Shown here: piece by piece, positions 35,639 through 46,355 of the stretch
Layout: each line of letters begins with the position of its first letter
Position numbering within the stretch: the first letter of the stretch is position 1
DNA from: Cokeromyces recurvatus
Taxonomy: Eukaryota; Mucoromycota; Mucoromycetes; Mucorales; Mucoraceae
Direction: 5' to 3'
Assembly (NCBI RefSeq): GCF_025118155.1
Contig: NW_026251412.1
Coordinates: 186,001-250,000, forward strand
DNA: 64,000 bases
Position numbers and translations under genes: made by a program
Notes under the pieces: model-generated
Databases searched by the model: none
What the model saw: the letters and a program-made list of their open reading frames with translations, nothing else
What the model was told of the DNA's origin: nothing

Positions 35639-36517
35639 ATGCTTTTGTTCTTAGACATTATAGATCTCACTTGTGAATTCTGTAAATACACATTTATTTT
35701 TTTATATTATTATTATTATGCATAATTCTTTTTTTTTTCCCTAAATCTGATTTAAACAATGTATGTTTATATAGTAGAGACTTGGCTTCATCAAATTTTA
35801 TATCAATGTGAGCTCTATCCTAAAACAATATTCAAACTTCAAAAGAAGTTTGAAGTCCCAGTTCATATAGCAGTTCATCCAGATGTTCAAAATTATTTAA
35901 GTCTTTTTATACAATCGTGTCATTCTCAATTAGAAAAGGTATATTTAGATTCAGTATCAGGTGTTTTATAATTTATAACTTTTTTTAAATCCTCTATATT
36001 AAAAAAGGGCGATGTCAAATCTATATCATTAAATCTGATAGAAGAAAATGGTGACAGTAAAGCAATAGTAGAGAAGTTTGTATTTGAAATCAATTCAACT
36101 GCTTTAAAGCAGTCTACTAGTTTACCTTTAAATACACTACTTAAAAGCGAATCTACTTATTCAATAGAAGATATAGAACAATATCTAAGAACCTGTTTAA
36201 TAAAGATTAGAACATATGAATCTTCATCAGTAATAAAAAAGGAGCCTAGAACTTTTTCTTTATCGATTGAAAGATTTGAAGGAGGTTATCCTGATTTAGA
36301 TAGAAATACTGACTGGGTACCTGAGGATAATTTGGAACAAAATTGGAAGCATTTGGTACCATTAAAGACTGTGTCTATCGATTTATTTCGTGTAAGTTTT
36401 TTTTTTTCATTTTTCTTTAAAGTAAAAAACAAAAACAAATGATTTATCTTTTATTGCTAGTTTAATATCTATGTAAAGGTAGCTTCTTCTAGGAAGGGAA
36501 AAGAGCGCTGCCCTTAA
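35639..36517 (+). CDS. REV7: REV7/MAD2L2 HORMA-domain subunit of DNA polymerase zeta
   Basis: Accessory subunit of translesion polymerase zeta (with Rev3), binding partner peptides through a HORMA domain. Exons 35639-35681, 35775-35938, 36008-36391 and 36461-36517 give 215 residues, close to the usual 210. Recognisable blocks: IIDLTCEFLETWLHQILYQ at the start, VPVHIAVHPDVQNYL, AIVEKFVFEIN in the central strand, the helix YSIEDIEQYLRTCLIKI, and HLVPLKTVSIDLFRFNIYV at the C-terminal safety-belt region. The chosen ATG at 35639 lies in frame just before IIDLTCEF; an upstream ATG at 35548 joins in the wrong phase. The third exon's acceptor is an unusual purine-rich AAAAAAG. The longest exon starts in mid-domain, so a search relying on single frames would miss this gene. 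Confidence 0.88.
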
Positions 36518-37005
36518 CAAAGTAGAGTGGGTCTTCAAGATTTTAATAATTGTACATGTACAAAGGAGTTGAATACATATTTAATGTATATAAATATATA
36601 TATATATTTTTTTAGATAAAAGATACTGCCCAATGTATATATGTGTATGTATACAAGTACTCATCAAGTCCTATTATGTATTTTATTTTAGCCTTTACTT
36701 TTTCATGTGTATTTTTATGACTAAAAAAAAAAAATAAAAAAATACAAAGCAGAAAATACAAAATCCGCAAGAATAATCTTTATTAGCTGTTTGTGCGTAA
36801 TATACGTATCGGTTAATATCAACGCCGAGAGATTAAAAATAGCGGAGGAAACTTCGTTTTATTTGTTGGATCAAAACTACTGTACAACGTTAAGGCACAA
36901 TTTATAAATATTTATGTTATACGCTAATATTAAGAATTATATTTTATTTATTTATATTTTTTTTTCAAAAAAAGTTATTTATCAAAAATAAATAAAGAAA
37001 AAAAA
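36518..37005. promoter_or_regulatory. REV7 3' end and PhoD_2 gene promoter
   Basis: 488 bp of AT-rich spacer with TATATA runs near 36590-36612 and A/T homopolymers; it ends in an A-rich leader directly before the ATG at 37006. No defined element identified. Confidence 0.4.
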
Positions 37006-39386
37006 ATGAATAATTATGGGAATCAGGGTCATCAAGGTTATGAGCAGCAACATCAAAGCCACTTTGATAACCTAGCTCAAGGTTTTAATCAGCTTAATGT
37101 AGGTGATCGTTGGAATCAATTTCAATCTCATTTACATCGACCTTGGTCACAAGAGAAAGGATCTCATCATCATCAACAACATGCGCCCGGGGAAGTAATC
37201 TGTGGGCCCTTATTAAAGTATATTGATATTAATTATACAACACGTCAATGGAGAGGATCGATTCTTATCGTCTCTAGTGATCCATCTCCACCACCTATCC
37301 AAGTTCAGTTGATTGCACTCACTACAGGTCAAAGTACGACTATCGAAACCCGTGTTGAAAAACTCGATAGTTTCCGCCAAATATATCATTTCTGGCGTTA
37401 TGACCTTCGTTTAAAACTCACAGATCAACCACAACGTTTGATCTATTCCACACCTCATCAAAACTGGGCTCAACCCCAATTTGAAGTCCATTTACCAGCT
37501 TATTTTGAAACGATGCGGTTCATGTTTTACTCTTGTAATGGGTTCTCAGATATTCCCCAGGAAGTGAAAGATAAATTTGGTGAAAAGGAGGCTCCGCTTT
37601 GGCAAGATGTGTTGGATCGTCATGAAGTAATGCCTTTCCATGTCTTGTTGGGGGGTGGGGATCAACTTTATCAAGATCGCTTAATCAAAGAAGATTTTAT
37701 GAAGCCTTGGGTTGCTGAGAAAGACCCTGTAAGGCGATTAGCTATGAAATTGAGTCCTGAAATGAAAGATGGATTTGAAGAGTTTTATTTTTCAAACTAT
37801 TGTAAAAATTTTGGGTAAAGAGGAATAATAGGAAAAAAAAAAAGACATAATACAGATTTGTTTTATATTTAGGTTTAAAGAGAATCCAGTGGTAGCTAAA
37901 GCCTTTGCTACAATTCCTTCTATTAATATGTGGGATGATCATGTAATAATACTTTTATTTCTGTTTACATTTGAAGCCTATTTTTTTTATTTTTTTTTAT
38001 TTTTTTTTAATAGCTTTTTATTAGGATATTATTGATGGCTATGGTTCATATCCGACAGAGATGCAGCGTGCAGAATGTTTTCAAGGTATAATAATGAGTT
38101 ATGATGATTAACTTGATTTTAAAAGCTCTTTTTTCCTCCTCTCTGATAAATAGTACTCTTTGCAAATGCAAGTCGATTTTATTATTTATTCCAGCATCAT
38201 ACTACTATAGAACTAGCCACACAACATGGAATGATTCGAGGTTCTTTGCCTACCTGTAATCATATCATTTCGACACTTGGACCCGATATTGGCTTCATTG
38301 CTGTTGACTGTCGAGGAGAACGTACAAAGATGGAAGTCTGTCAAGCATCCTCCTATGATACTCTCTTTCGACATCTTAGTTCAACAGCTGTTATCCCACC
38401 TACTGTTAAACATCTTTTTATTCTTACGGGTGTGCCCCTCATTTATCCTCGGTTAACTTTATTTGAAAATTTAATGGATGGTGCAGCTGGATTTAACCTG
38501 GCTACTATTGCGGGTAAGACAGGTGCATTAGGTGACATTATCGGTGGTCAATTGAATGTTTGGAATGGCGATCCTGAATTATTAGACGATATGAACGATC
38601 GTAAGCATATATATATATATGTCGAATTTAATAATAATAATAATAATATATTCATATAGACTGGACTGCAGGTAATCATGAACAAGAAAGAAAGATATTT
38701 ATTGAACGACTTCAATCTTATGCTCGTGAAAGGTCAATTCGTGTATCATTCTTAGGTGGTGATGTGCATTGTTGTGGAGCTGGAAAATTATACTCAAAAG
38801 ATATGAAGGAAAAAGAAGAGGGCGATCCTTATTTCATGGTCCAAATTATTTCCAGTGCCATCGTCAATGTACCACCTCCCCAAGCTCTCTTAACAGTGCT
38901 TAATCAAAATTCTGGCTATATCACATTTAATGGTAATACAGAAGAACGCATGTATAACCTATTTAAAAAGTCTCCTAATGGAAATACAGTAAGTACTGCT
39001 CTAAATGATAATAAAATACAACATCATTTTCATCATCTATAATAATATAGCGACAAAATAAAAAATTAATGGGAATGAGAAACTATTGTGCAGGATATTA
39101 CGATGAAAAGACAGGTAAAGTTAACTTTTGGATTCAAGCTGAAAAGGAAGTAGGCGTAAAAGGAACGATGGGTTACCTTGTGGATGTACCTAAACTTGTA
39201 TTTGGACAAGCTGGATATCATTTATTTCATCAAGATAAAAAACAAATATTAAATGATCTTTATCAGCAACAAAAGCAATCACAGATTCCTTTCCATTATC
39301 AACAACAGCAAGGAAGAAATGATGACAATAGTTATTTTCAACGTTTACAATCAAAGATAGGCGGATTCGTTATGCCTCAACCCTAA
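37006..39386 (+). CDS. PhoD-like phosphatase, fungal PhoD_2 family
   Basis: Metallophosphoesterase-like protein of the fungal PhoD_2 family; substrate unknown. Six exons, 37006-37814, 37873-37942, 38025-38085, 38154-38600, 38660-38988 and 39051-39386, give 683 residues. The metal-site motifs are visible: HVLLGGGDQLYQDRL, then INMWDDHDIIDGYGSYP split over two introns, HLFILTGVPLIYPRL, HWTAGNHEQERK, and FLGGDVHCCGAGKLYS. The N-terminal 60 residues are Gln/His-rich and have no signal peptide, so the protein is probably cytosolic, unlike secreted bacterial PhoD. The C-terminal part (FWIQAEKEVGVKGTMGYLVD) is typical of the fungal family. Exons 2 and 3 are only 70 and 61 nt. Confidence 0.88.
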
Positions 39387-39512
39387 CTCCTATTTAACTT
39401 TTATATATTCATATTATAAATGCTATTCATAATAAACAAACAAACAAACAAACAAACAAACAAACAAACAAACAAACAAACAAACAAACAAACAAACAAA
39501 CAAACAAACAAA

Positions 39513-39554
<42 letters not shown>

Positions 39555-39715
39555 GGAACAAAAAAAAAAAAAATTTAGTAACAACAGTTTATAGAATTAA
39601 AACTTTTTTTTTGTGTGTGTGTGTGTTTTCTTCACAAATAATACCTAAAGCATATACACACATGTATGCTTTATAATTACATTTGAGTTAATTAGAGACG
39701 TATATTTTAATAATA
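39387..39715. repeat. Spacer with (CAAA)n microsatellite and A tract
   Basis: 329 bp between the phosphatase and the RRN5-like gene. A pure AAAC/CAAA tetranucleotide repeat of about 20 units runs from 39433 to about 39514 and passes directly into an A run ending near 39549; a short (GT)n follows at 39614-39626. Confidence 0.85.
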
Positions 39716-41574
39716 ATGAATAACACTATTAGAAAACGACTACGGAGTGATAGTGAAGAAGATGAAAGCAATCAAGGTCCAATCTATGCATCTGATCTTA
39801 AACAAGAAATTGTCCTTCAAGGTCTTTATCGATTATGGAATCTTAACAGTCCAAAAGCCTATCAATTACTTTATGATGAACTGCAACGTTTGTATATAAT
39901 AGCTAAAGAACCTAATTTAAAAATAAAAAGAATAAAACATCGACATCCTACAATACCGAAACCTGTAAAATCTTTGATTGATCCTCTTCTAAGAGCCGTT
40001 CAGATGGAAGAATTTAAAGATCAGCTTCATGATGATAATGGTGTTCCTAATTTTGCACATCTTCAACATCATTTACAACCTAATTCTAAAAAACGAGATG
40101 ATTCAATGGTTTCATGCGATAACCAAAAATATCTATCACAGTTGCAAGATCGATATAAAAAGTTTATAGTAAATGATAAAAGGACAGGACTTGGTGCATT
40201 AGATAAGAATATACGAAATTATTACATGTATCTAGCTCTTGAAGAACATGAAATGAAAAATGGACCGCTCGATGATGAAGAATATGAGCTTTCAATAGTG
40301 GATGGCTCTTGTTGGACACCAGCAGAAAAGAAGAGATTCTTTTTAGCAGTGGAGCGATGTACTCGAGGCGATGTGGTTGAGATTGCTCGACGCGTAGGAC
40401 CGACCAAGACGGTCAATGAGGTGGCAGCTTATTTGAATTTATTAGATGCAGCTTCGAATTGTATTGGAAATGATCCAGATGAAAGTTACAAAATTCAATA
40501 TTCTGCTAAAGAAATGTCACCCTTATTTATGATGCAAGAAACTCGAATGGCAACATTGTTAGAAGAGAAGATTGAAATAGAGAATTATGATAGACATCAA
40601 AGATTAATTCAGGATAATAACCCTACCTTGGAGAAAGCGATGGAATTGTTTGAAGTTTGGAACATGTCTTCTCTTACTCATTTGTAAGCTATATTGATAC
40701 ATACTATAATATAGGGCTTTTTTTTTTATTTAACTTACCTTCATGTAGTTTTTCGGATTTCAAAGATATGACCCTCTTATCAAGTACAATTGTTCACTTT
40801 TATGAGCTTTTAAAGACCTTTATCATTGATATCCTGGCACATGTTCATACTGAATTACTGGATAAAAAAGATAAAACTATAAGTCGTGCTTTAATGAATT
40901 TTGTTATTGCTAAAAGACAAAGGATTTGGACAGACATAAATGAAGAAAGCGACAGACGCTTAAAAGATTTAGATATAATGTCTATACTGGACAAACGTAA
41001 AGATTTACATGAACAATATGCACAAAATAAGACTGCAAGTTATTTAGCTAAAAGACGAAGGAAAGGTTGGATGAATAAAGATAATGATACAGGTGACGAT
41101 ATGCTTCAACCATTTGATGTCCAGGACAAATTACCGCCTTCATATCATATGGTCTATGAGCATGAAAATTTTCGATTTATTCAATCAAAGTTAAATTCAA
41201 CAAGACTTTTTGAAAACGAAATTGGTATAAATCAAAAGAATAAAGATTTGGTAAATATTAGAGAAAAAAGGATGCAAATAGACGAAAGTGAAGACTCTGC
41301 TCATGAAGAAAATAATAGCTCAAATGATGAATCTAATGTTAGCTATAATGATGATGATGAAAGTGATAGCTCTGTCAATGAAGAAAACTTTATAATAGAA
41401 AAAGATTTAGAAATAGAAGCAGAAAAAGAATTAGAAGAGGATAAATTGCTAGAAATGAAAATGAAGGAATCAGACAAGAGTTATGAAGCAAAATTAATAC
41501 AGCAGCTTGGATTTTATGATGCAGAGCAAGTAATGAATGAAGCTAATAAAGAACCTGTCTCCATTCCAAGATAA
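39716..41574 (+). CDS. RRN5-like SANT protein (RNA polymerase I upstream factor candidate)
   Basis: 597 residues from exons 39716-40683 and 40749-41574. A single SANT/Myb-like domain at about residues 198-247 begins SCWTPAEKKRFFLAVERC and ends TVNEVAAYLNLLDAAS; the W-T-xx-E-K-xx-F-F start and the V-x-x-Y-L-x-L-L end are those of the Rrn5-type SANT domain. Rrn5 is part of the UAF complex that recruits RNA polymerase I to rDNA. Before it is a helical region with ADKNIRNYYMYL-like character; after it a helical block (LLKTFIIDILAHVHTELLDK), RKGWMNKDND and a long acidic Asp/Glu/Ser tail, ending in a conserved-looking KLIQQLGFYDAEQVM. The assignment rests on the SANT domain and layout, so another SANT-domain nuclear protein is possible. 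Confidence 0.6.
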
Positions 41575-41593
41575 TTGATATACCCTTATTTTA

Positions 41594-42429
41594 TTATTCA
41601 AATGATCTTAAACTACGAATAAAACGGTCTACAGCAATTCTAAATAATTCATTAGAGATATTGCCAGGTGGTGAGGGTGAAGTACTTGAAGAAGTATGTG
41701 TAGTATTTGTTGTAATTTCATCTTGTGTGTTTGTTGTTGATTGAGCATTCTGTAAAAATCCCTGACTAACTTCCCAACGGGTATCGGTGAATCGCATTAA
41801 ACCATTTTTAACTACAAATTCAACATAAAGTTGAATATAGATTTGTTTGAGAACAATTCTTAAATTTTCTGTATTTGGGTCAGAATTCATAACAAATTTA
41901 AGACCTGTTGGTGTCTCGTAATAATGTAAACGATAGGTTGAAGTTTTATAAGAAATAAATCCGTCTTGACTGTATGTTTATGAGTTTCATGTCAGTAGTT
42001 ACAAAAATAACAATAACAACAACAATCTAATTTTTACCTTCCACTTAATTTGCGAACAAAATTACGTAAAGATAAAATAACACCATAAACTAATTTAGCT
42101 TCCTCTTCAATAGAAATAACACTACCAGCAGCTAAACCACTTTGCTGTGTAATACTAGTTTGAAGCTGACTATTGTCTTCACCATTACGCGTCAAATTAT
42201 TTGTTGAATTATGATCAGTAAGGGAAGAAGTTGCACTGGACATAGAAAATCGAGAAGATGAAGTAGTTAAACCACCTAAACGGTGGCCAGAATGACCAAG
42301 CTGACTATTTGCATTACTATTAGACGAAGAAAAATTTGTATTATTAGATGTTTTATTATTATGAGTCCATTTTTGAAAGTAAATGCATTGGCAGTGTCGA
42401 TCGAAAATGTAAAGATTATATATGGTCAT
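41594..42429 (-). CDS. BET5: TRAPP complex subunit BET5 (TRAPPC1)
   Basis: Longin-fold core subunit of the TRAPP complexes, which activate Ypt1/Rab1 in ER-to-Golgi transport. Exons 42038-42429 and 41594-41969 give 255 residues. The N terminus MTIYNLYIFDRHCQCIYFQ is diagnostic. EEEAKLVYGVILSLRNFVRK follows, then after the intron DGFISYKTSTYRLHYYETP, TGLKFVMNSDP and YVEFVVKNGLM. Between the first two strands sits an insert of about 80 residues rich in Ser, Asn and Thr, and a second low-complexity Thr/Ser stretch lies near the C terminus; together they make it about 100 residues longer than typical BET5. It ends convergently with the RRN5-like gene, only 19 bp apart. Confidence 0.93.
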
Positions 42430-42728
42430 TTTTTTTTTCTTGTGAATAAAAAAAGGGGGAGAGGGAAATAAAATAATAAAAATTATAGGCGCTTATAGTT
42501 TAAATTCCTCGTGTACGATTAAACATTTTTTTTTTATTTTTATAAATTAAAATTTATAAAGCGACCTATGGGTACATAATATCTTTATTATATTGGATTG
42601 CCCAGGTCAGTTCGAGTTATGTGAAAAAAAGTATCTAAAAACCCTCTTATGGGACAAGAGGTAAAAAGGTAAAGGAAAGGAAAGGAAGAATAGAAGGTGA
42701 GAAAGAAAGGGGAATATTGCTAACAATT
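42430..42728. promoter_or_regulatory. BET5 promoter and LINE 3' untranslated remnant
   Basis: The first about 150 bp upstream of BET5 must act as its promoter. From about 42590 the sequence is a LINE 3' flank on the minus strand, with a potential stem CCTCTT-loop-AAGAGG at 42643-42661. Related sequences lie at 834-858 and 8698-8722. Confidence 0.45.
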
Positions 42729-43146
42729 TTAAAGAGACAACCAGTTGAGTAATTTCCTGCCTGGATCAAGAAGTAGAGGGGGTAATTTATCGTGCATTAA
42801 GTAATCTATTTCCTGTAGAATAGTATACATAACTGGCCAGCGATAGAGCCAGGCAGAAATATCCTGAGAACTTCGGTACTTATGCTGAGGGAGATGATTT
42901 AAAAGAAAGGAAAGGGGATCTGCTATTGATCGTGGCAAGAATAAACGGGTGTGCATATGCAAGCATTCAGTGGCGTGTGACCGACTAAAGTGTACATGAG
43001 GATGATATGGGCAGGCTTTAGGTATTCCTCCGGGTAACCAACCAAGACGTCATCGAATAGTTCGACTACGCTCACTGTATGTCATGGGTAACCAGAGTAT
43101 CAGATCAATAATCAGATTGGGGCGGCAAGCGGAAGTTCCTCGTGTA
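42729..43146 (-). pseudogene. LINE ORF2 C-terminal remnant, second copy
   Basis: Minus-strand reading from 43146 to the stop at 42729 gives the same tail as 972-1454: ACRPNLIIDLILWLPMTYSE, then RLGWLPGG, HATECLHMHTRL, and RSIADPLSFLLNHLP. A TGA replaces the tryptophan codon that precedes RLGW in the first copy, so it is broken. At its 5' side the Fanzor element begins exactly at 43147. The other flank of the Fanzor element carries no LINE coding sequence, so either the LINE was already 5'-truncated here or the region was rearranged after insertion. Confidence 0.7.
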
Positions 43147-43265
43147 CAGTCGTTGAAACTAGGTTGGGTCATCAAAAAAATTTGGTCAATTCCAAATTAA
43201 ATTGGGACAGAGTTGCAAGTTTGGGACACCAGTAAGAAAATGGGACATGAATACAAATATGGGAC
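43147..43265 (+). repeat. Left terminal inverted repeat of Fanzor element with 19-bp iterons
   Basis: TGGGAC starts at 43203, 43222, 43241 and 43260, an exact 19-bp period. In the Fanzor gene's orientation this is the 3' (right) end of the element, where the guide RNA of TnpB/Fanzor systems normally ends. Confidence 0.9.
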
Positions 43266-43521
43266 GAGACAATGTTAATTTCTTCAGATAAATCAAAATT
43301 AATTTTTAGAAATTTTAGTTTACCTTTTTTTGGACAAAGTTAAAAAGGAAATTTGACAAGAAATGTTAGTATCTTTTTCGGCCGAATCAGAAAGGAGATG
43401 TTAGTTTTTTGGACGTAAATATAATTTAAAAAATTGTTTACCTATTGATGAGAGTTAGAAAATGAAAGGATTTATTTTCAAGAAGACCTCTTACCTGTAG
43501 ATATCCTTAAGCCTTCGTTAA
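43147..43521 (-). ncRNA. Predicted location of the Fanzor guide RNA (omegaRNA/fRNA) scaffold
   Basis: In TnpB and Fanzor loci the guide RNA scaffold is transcribed from the 3' part of the nuclease gene and its 3' UTR up to the element end, and the guide is copied from the flank just outside. By analogy the 375 bp between the Fanzor stop and the element end would hold the scaffold, with the guide reading on the minus strand from 43146 into the LINE remnant. This is purely positional inference; I could not recognise a conserved structure by eye apart from the 19-bp iterons. Confidence 0.3.
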
Positions 43522-46355
43522 TTAAAATTCAGGCACCACATTGGAGGTGGCGCTTTGTTGGGTAAACACAGTAGGGTATCCTTAGCCGTTCCAAATAGAT
43601 CCAGCAATGGTGAACATATTTTTTGAAGCCATAACGTCACGATTCCAGAAAATATTACAGTTTTTGCGGACGAATACTTGATAGATTTTACGTTTATCAG
43701 TACCACTTCCGTATGTAATATGTTCCAAATTATTTTCGAGGCACGAATTGCAAGTCTATATAATACAAAGGTGTCAATATTCGGATTATGATCACGTAAA
43801 CATTATATACCTTGGAAGTTTTATATTCGTCTATATCCAGAAGCAGTAACTCTCCACGTTTCTCACGTATTCTTAATTGCCTGTACAGCTTTTCAACCAC
43901 GCCATGACGCAAACTTTTAAACTTGACATGAGACTTATTTTTCAAACCATCTCCAAAAACAATTAATGGCATTTTACTGCGATCACCTTCTTCAAACTTC
44001 TCCTTGTATCCTCTGCATTAAATTTATTAAGATCAATGCTTTAAGAAGAAGAATAAAAGAAATATGAACTGTACCTTGACCTTCTTTTCCCTGTATTTGG
44101 TCGATAACTACCATGATGACCGTATTGATAACTGCTTGCGATCTTGCGCCTCTTCCGCTTATTCCTTTTAGTATCCTTTCTTTTCTTTTTGTTATATTTT
44201 TTTGACCCATCAATGAGAATATTGATTGCATTTTCAATCGCTTGCTGAGAGCCTATGTAGTTACACCATTTGATTCTAGCAGTGTTAAAGCCATAAAAAT
44301 CTGTTAATGCTTGAAAATGTCGAAGGGTATATATAATATATTCTGTATATTGTTGGACATTTGTAGTTTTAGGTGAAGGTAAGTGGGTTTCAATTTGCTC
44401 TATATTCGACCTTCTCTTTCTATCTTGCTCTAACTTTCGTCGGTTGACAGTCCTATTCATGTTGTAATACTCGGCAGTTGACAAGCGTCTCAAATCGTTT
44501 TCATCATGATAGGATACGAAGACGTCAGACCTATTTGGATCAACAGTGCAAGGACGGAAGTAAAGATCTACCTCTTCACTAGTGAAATCGTCTACCTCCA
44601 GGAATACTTTATCATTGGGTGAGATGGGGTGAACCTTCCTGCAGAATGAGACCCTACATGTGTATCCGTCCGTGTACATACTGTTTAGGAACATTTTTTC
44701 TTTTCTTTGTGATAGTTGTTGTAAACCTTTAAAGCTGTATATGTAAGATGAATGTGAGTATGCTGTTTGTATCAATTAATCATAAAATGATTTCAGCTCA
44801 CCTATAGATTTTAAATTTTTTAAAATCAAAATTGTCATAGAAGCATCTTTGAGCAAAGTTAAATATCGTCTCTTCAGGTTTTTTTGGAATACATTTTCCG
44901 AAAATACTAGCTATGTTTTGACCATCTACTTTTATAAGACGCCATTTAAAACCAGGATTGGGAAATAAGTTGAACAGCCTTGGTGGCTGAAATTTTGGTG
45001 GCTGCAATCGGTTCTTGCTGTTGTCTTTTTCTGTTGATGAATTACGCTTTTTTAACTTCTTTTTCTTCTTTGGCCTTCTCCTTCGCTGGTTTGATGACTC
45101 TGCCACTTGTACAGTTTGTTGCTCTTGCCGGGCTACTTCTCTTTATGGTTGCTGATTGTCGGCAATTGTTGACTCATAATTCTCAAGTATATACCTCAAA
45201 GCCGGCAATATGTCAAAGGGAGCTTTGTTCAATGTATCTTTTGTTAAGGGGATAGCAGGTAACCTGTTCCTTATTTGCAATATTAAAGGGTTTAGGAACG
45301 CACAAATTCTTGCTTTCATTTGCTCATTTAACGAACTTGCTATGTTTTCAGCGGTAATAGTTGTCTGACCAGAGGAGAATAATGTTTCTATTACATGATT
45401 GTACACAGTGTACTTTACTTCTGGCATCTTTAGGTTCTATTCATAAATATTATTGGTTTCATTAGCAAAAAAAGTTAGACACGCGTTTGACTATACATAA
45501 CTTACGTCAAAAGAAGAGCGCAGCTTATAAATGAAATAATTGGATATTATATTTTCGAAATTTTCAATATAGTAATTGTTATAACATGTTGCAATTGCTT
45601 CACAGGCAGTCAATAAAACTTGACCATAATTTTTTATGCCTTGAGTTTCTACTAGCAAGTCTATATTGTTAAAATTATTCAACTCATCCCATGTTTCATG
45701 CAGGTGGGGGATATGTTGGAAGTATTTTTGAGCGAATTCTCTAATCTCCATATTTCCATTGATTAGCCGACACACAGAATACCAAATATTTTGCTAAAAG
45801 AATTCATTAGTCAAACCTTGTGGGTGTTTCAAAATGTAATAATTCACAAATAATTGGGCTTTGAAGACAACTTCCCTCAGGAACAGAGACAGACTTTGTA
45901 TTCTTTCTAGAATTGCGTTAAAAGTATTATTATCAGACGTTCGTATGAATGATCTTAAGGGCAACGACACTGTATATTTTTCATTTGAAGGACCCAGTTT
46001 TTGCTGAATCAATTCTGGTAAGGTTAAATTGTAGTTCATGCACTGCTTACTTCTTGCGGAAGCATGCCCTGTCTTGCCGCATGATTTGCATATCACACCT
46101 TGCGTAGATGATACAGCCTCACGCGCAATTTTTGCGTCCTTTTTGAGTTTTTTCTCTTCAAACGTATCTTTACGCTTGACGCCTTGTAAAGAGCGTTAGT
46201 TTTTCTGATAAATTGTTCAATGAGTAATTTACTTTACCTCGCTTTGCTGTTGGTTGTTTTATTTGGTTTTTTGCTACTTCCTGTTGTTCATCATACTTGC
46301 GTTGTTTCTTTAGTTTAATCAAGGCTTCGACTTTTGGATATAATTACCTACGCAT
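43522..46355 (-). pseudogene. Fanzor-type TnpB-like RNA-guided nuclease gene with in-frame stops
   Basis: Eukaryotic relative of TnpB/Cas12 (probably Fanzor2). Exons on the minus strand: about 46238-46340, 45506-46182, 44802-45436, 44075-44734, 43811-44012 and 43522-43755; phases agree at every junction. N-terminal zinc knuckle CKSCGKTGHASARSKQC, long helical region (RuvC-I side), then RuvC-I around CTVDPNRSDVFVSYH, an Arg/Lys-rich linker, LIVFGDGLKNKSHVKFKSLR, ELLLLDIDEYKTSK joined by splicing to TCNSCLEN, and the RuvC-III end FWNRDVMASKNM. The C-x2-C pair plus WNRDVxAxKNM is the TnpB zinc-ribbon/RuvC-III signature. Lesions: in-frame stops at 46344-46346, 45794-45796, 45143-45145 and 43582-43584, and the second zinc pair reads RKNC instead of C-x2-C. 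No frameshift was needed. Probably non-functional as read. Confidence 0.85.

Noticed and set aside
39431..39515. CRISPR-like periodicity
   Set aside because: It is a pure CAAA tetranucleotide microsatellite, and the genome is eukaryotic.
44980..45255. Plus-strand frame over the Fanzor gene
   Set aside because: Antisense shadow of the Fanzor exon; hydrophobic reading of a Lys/Arg-rich segment.
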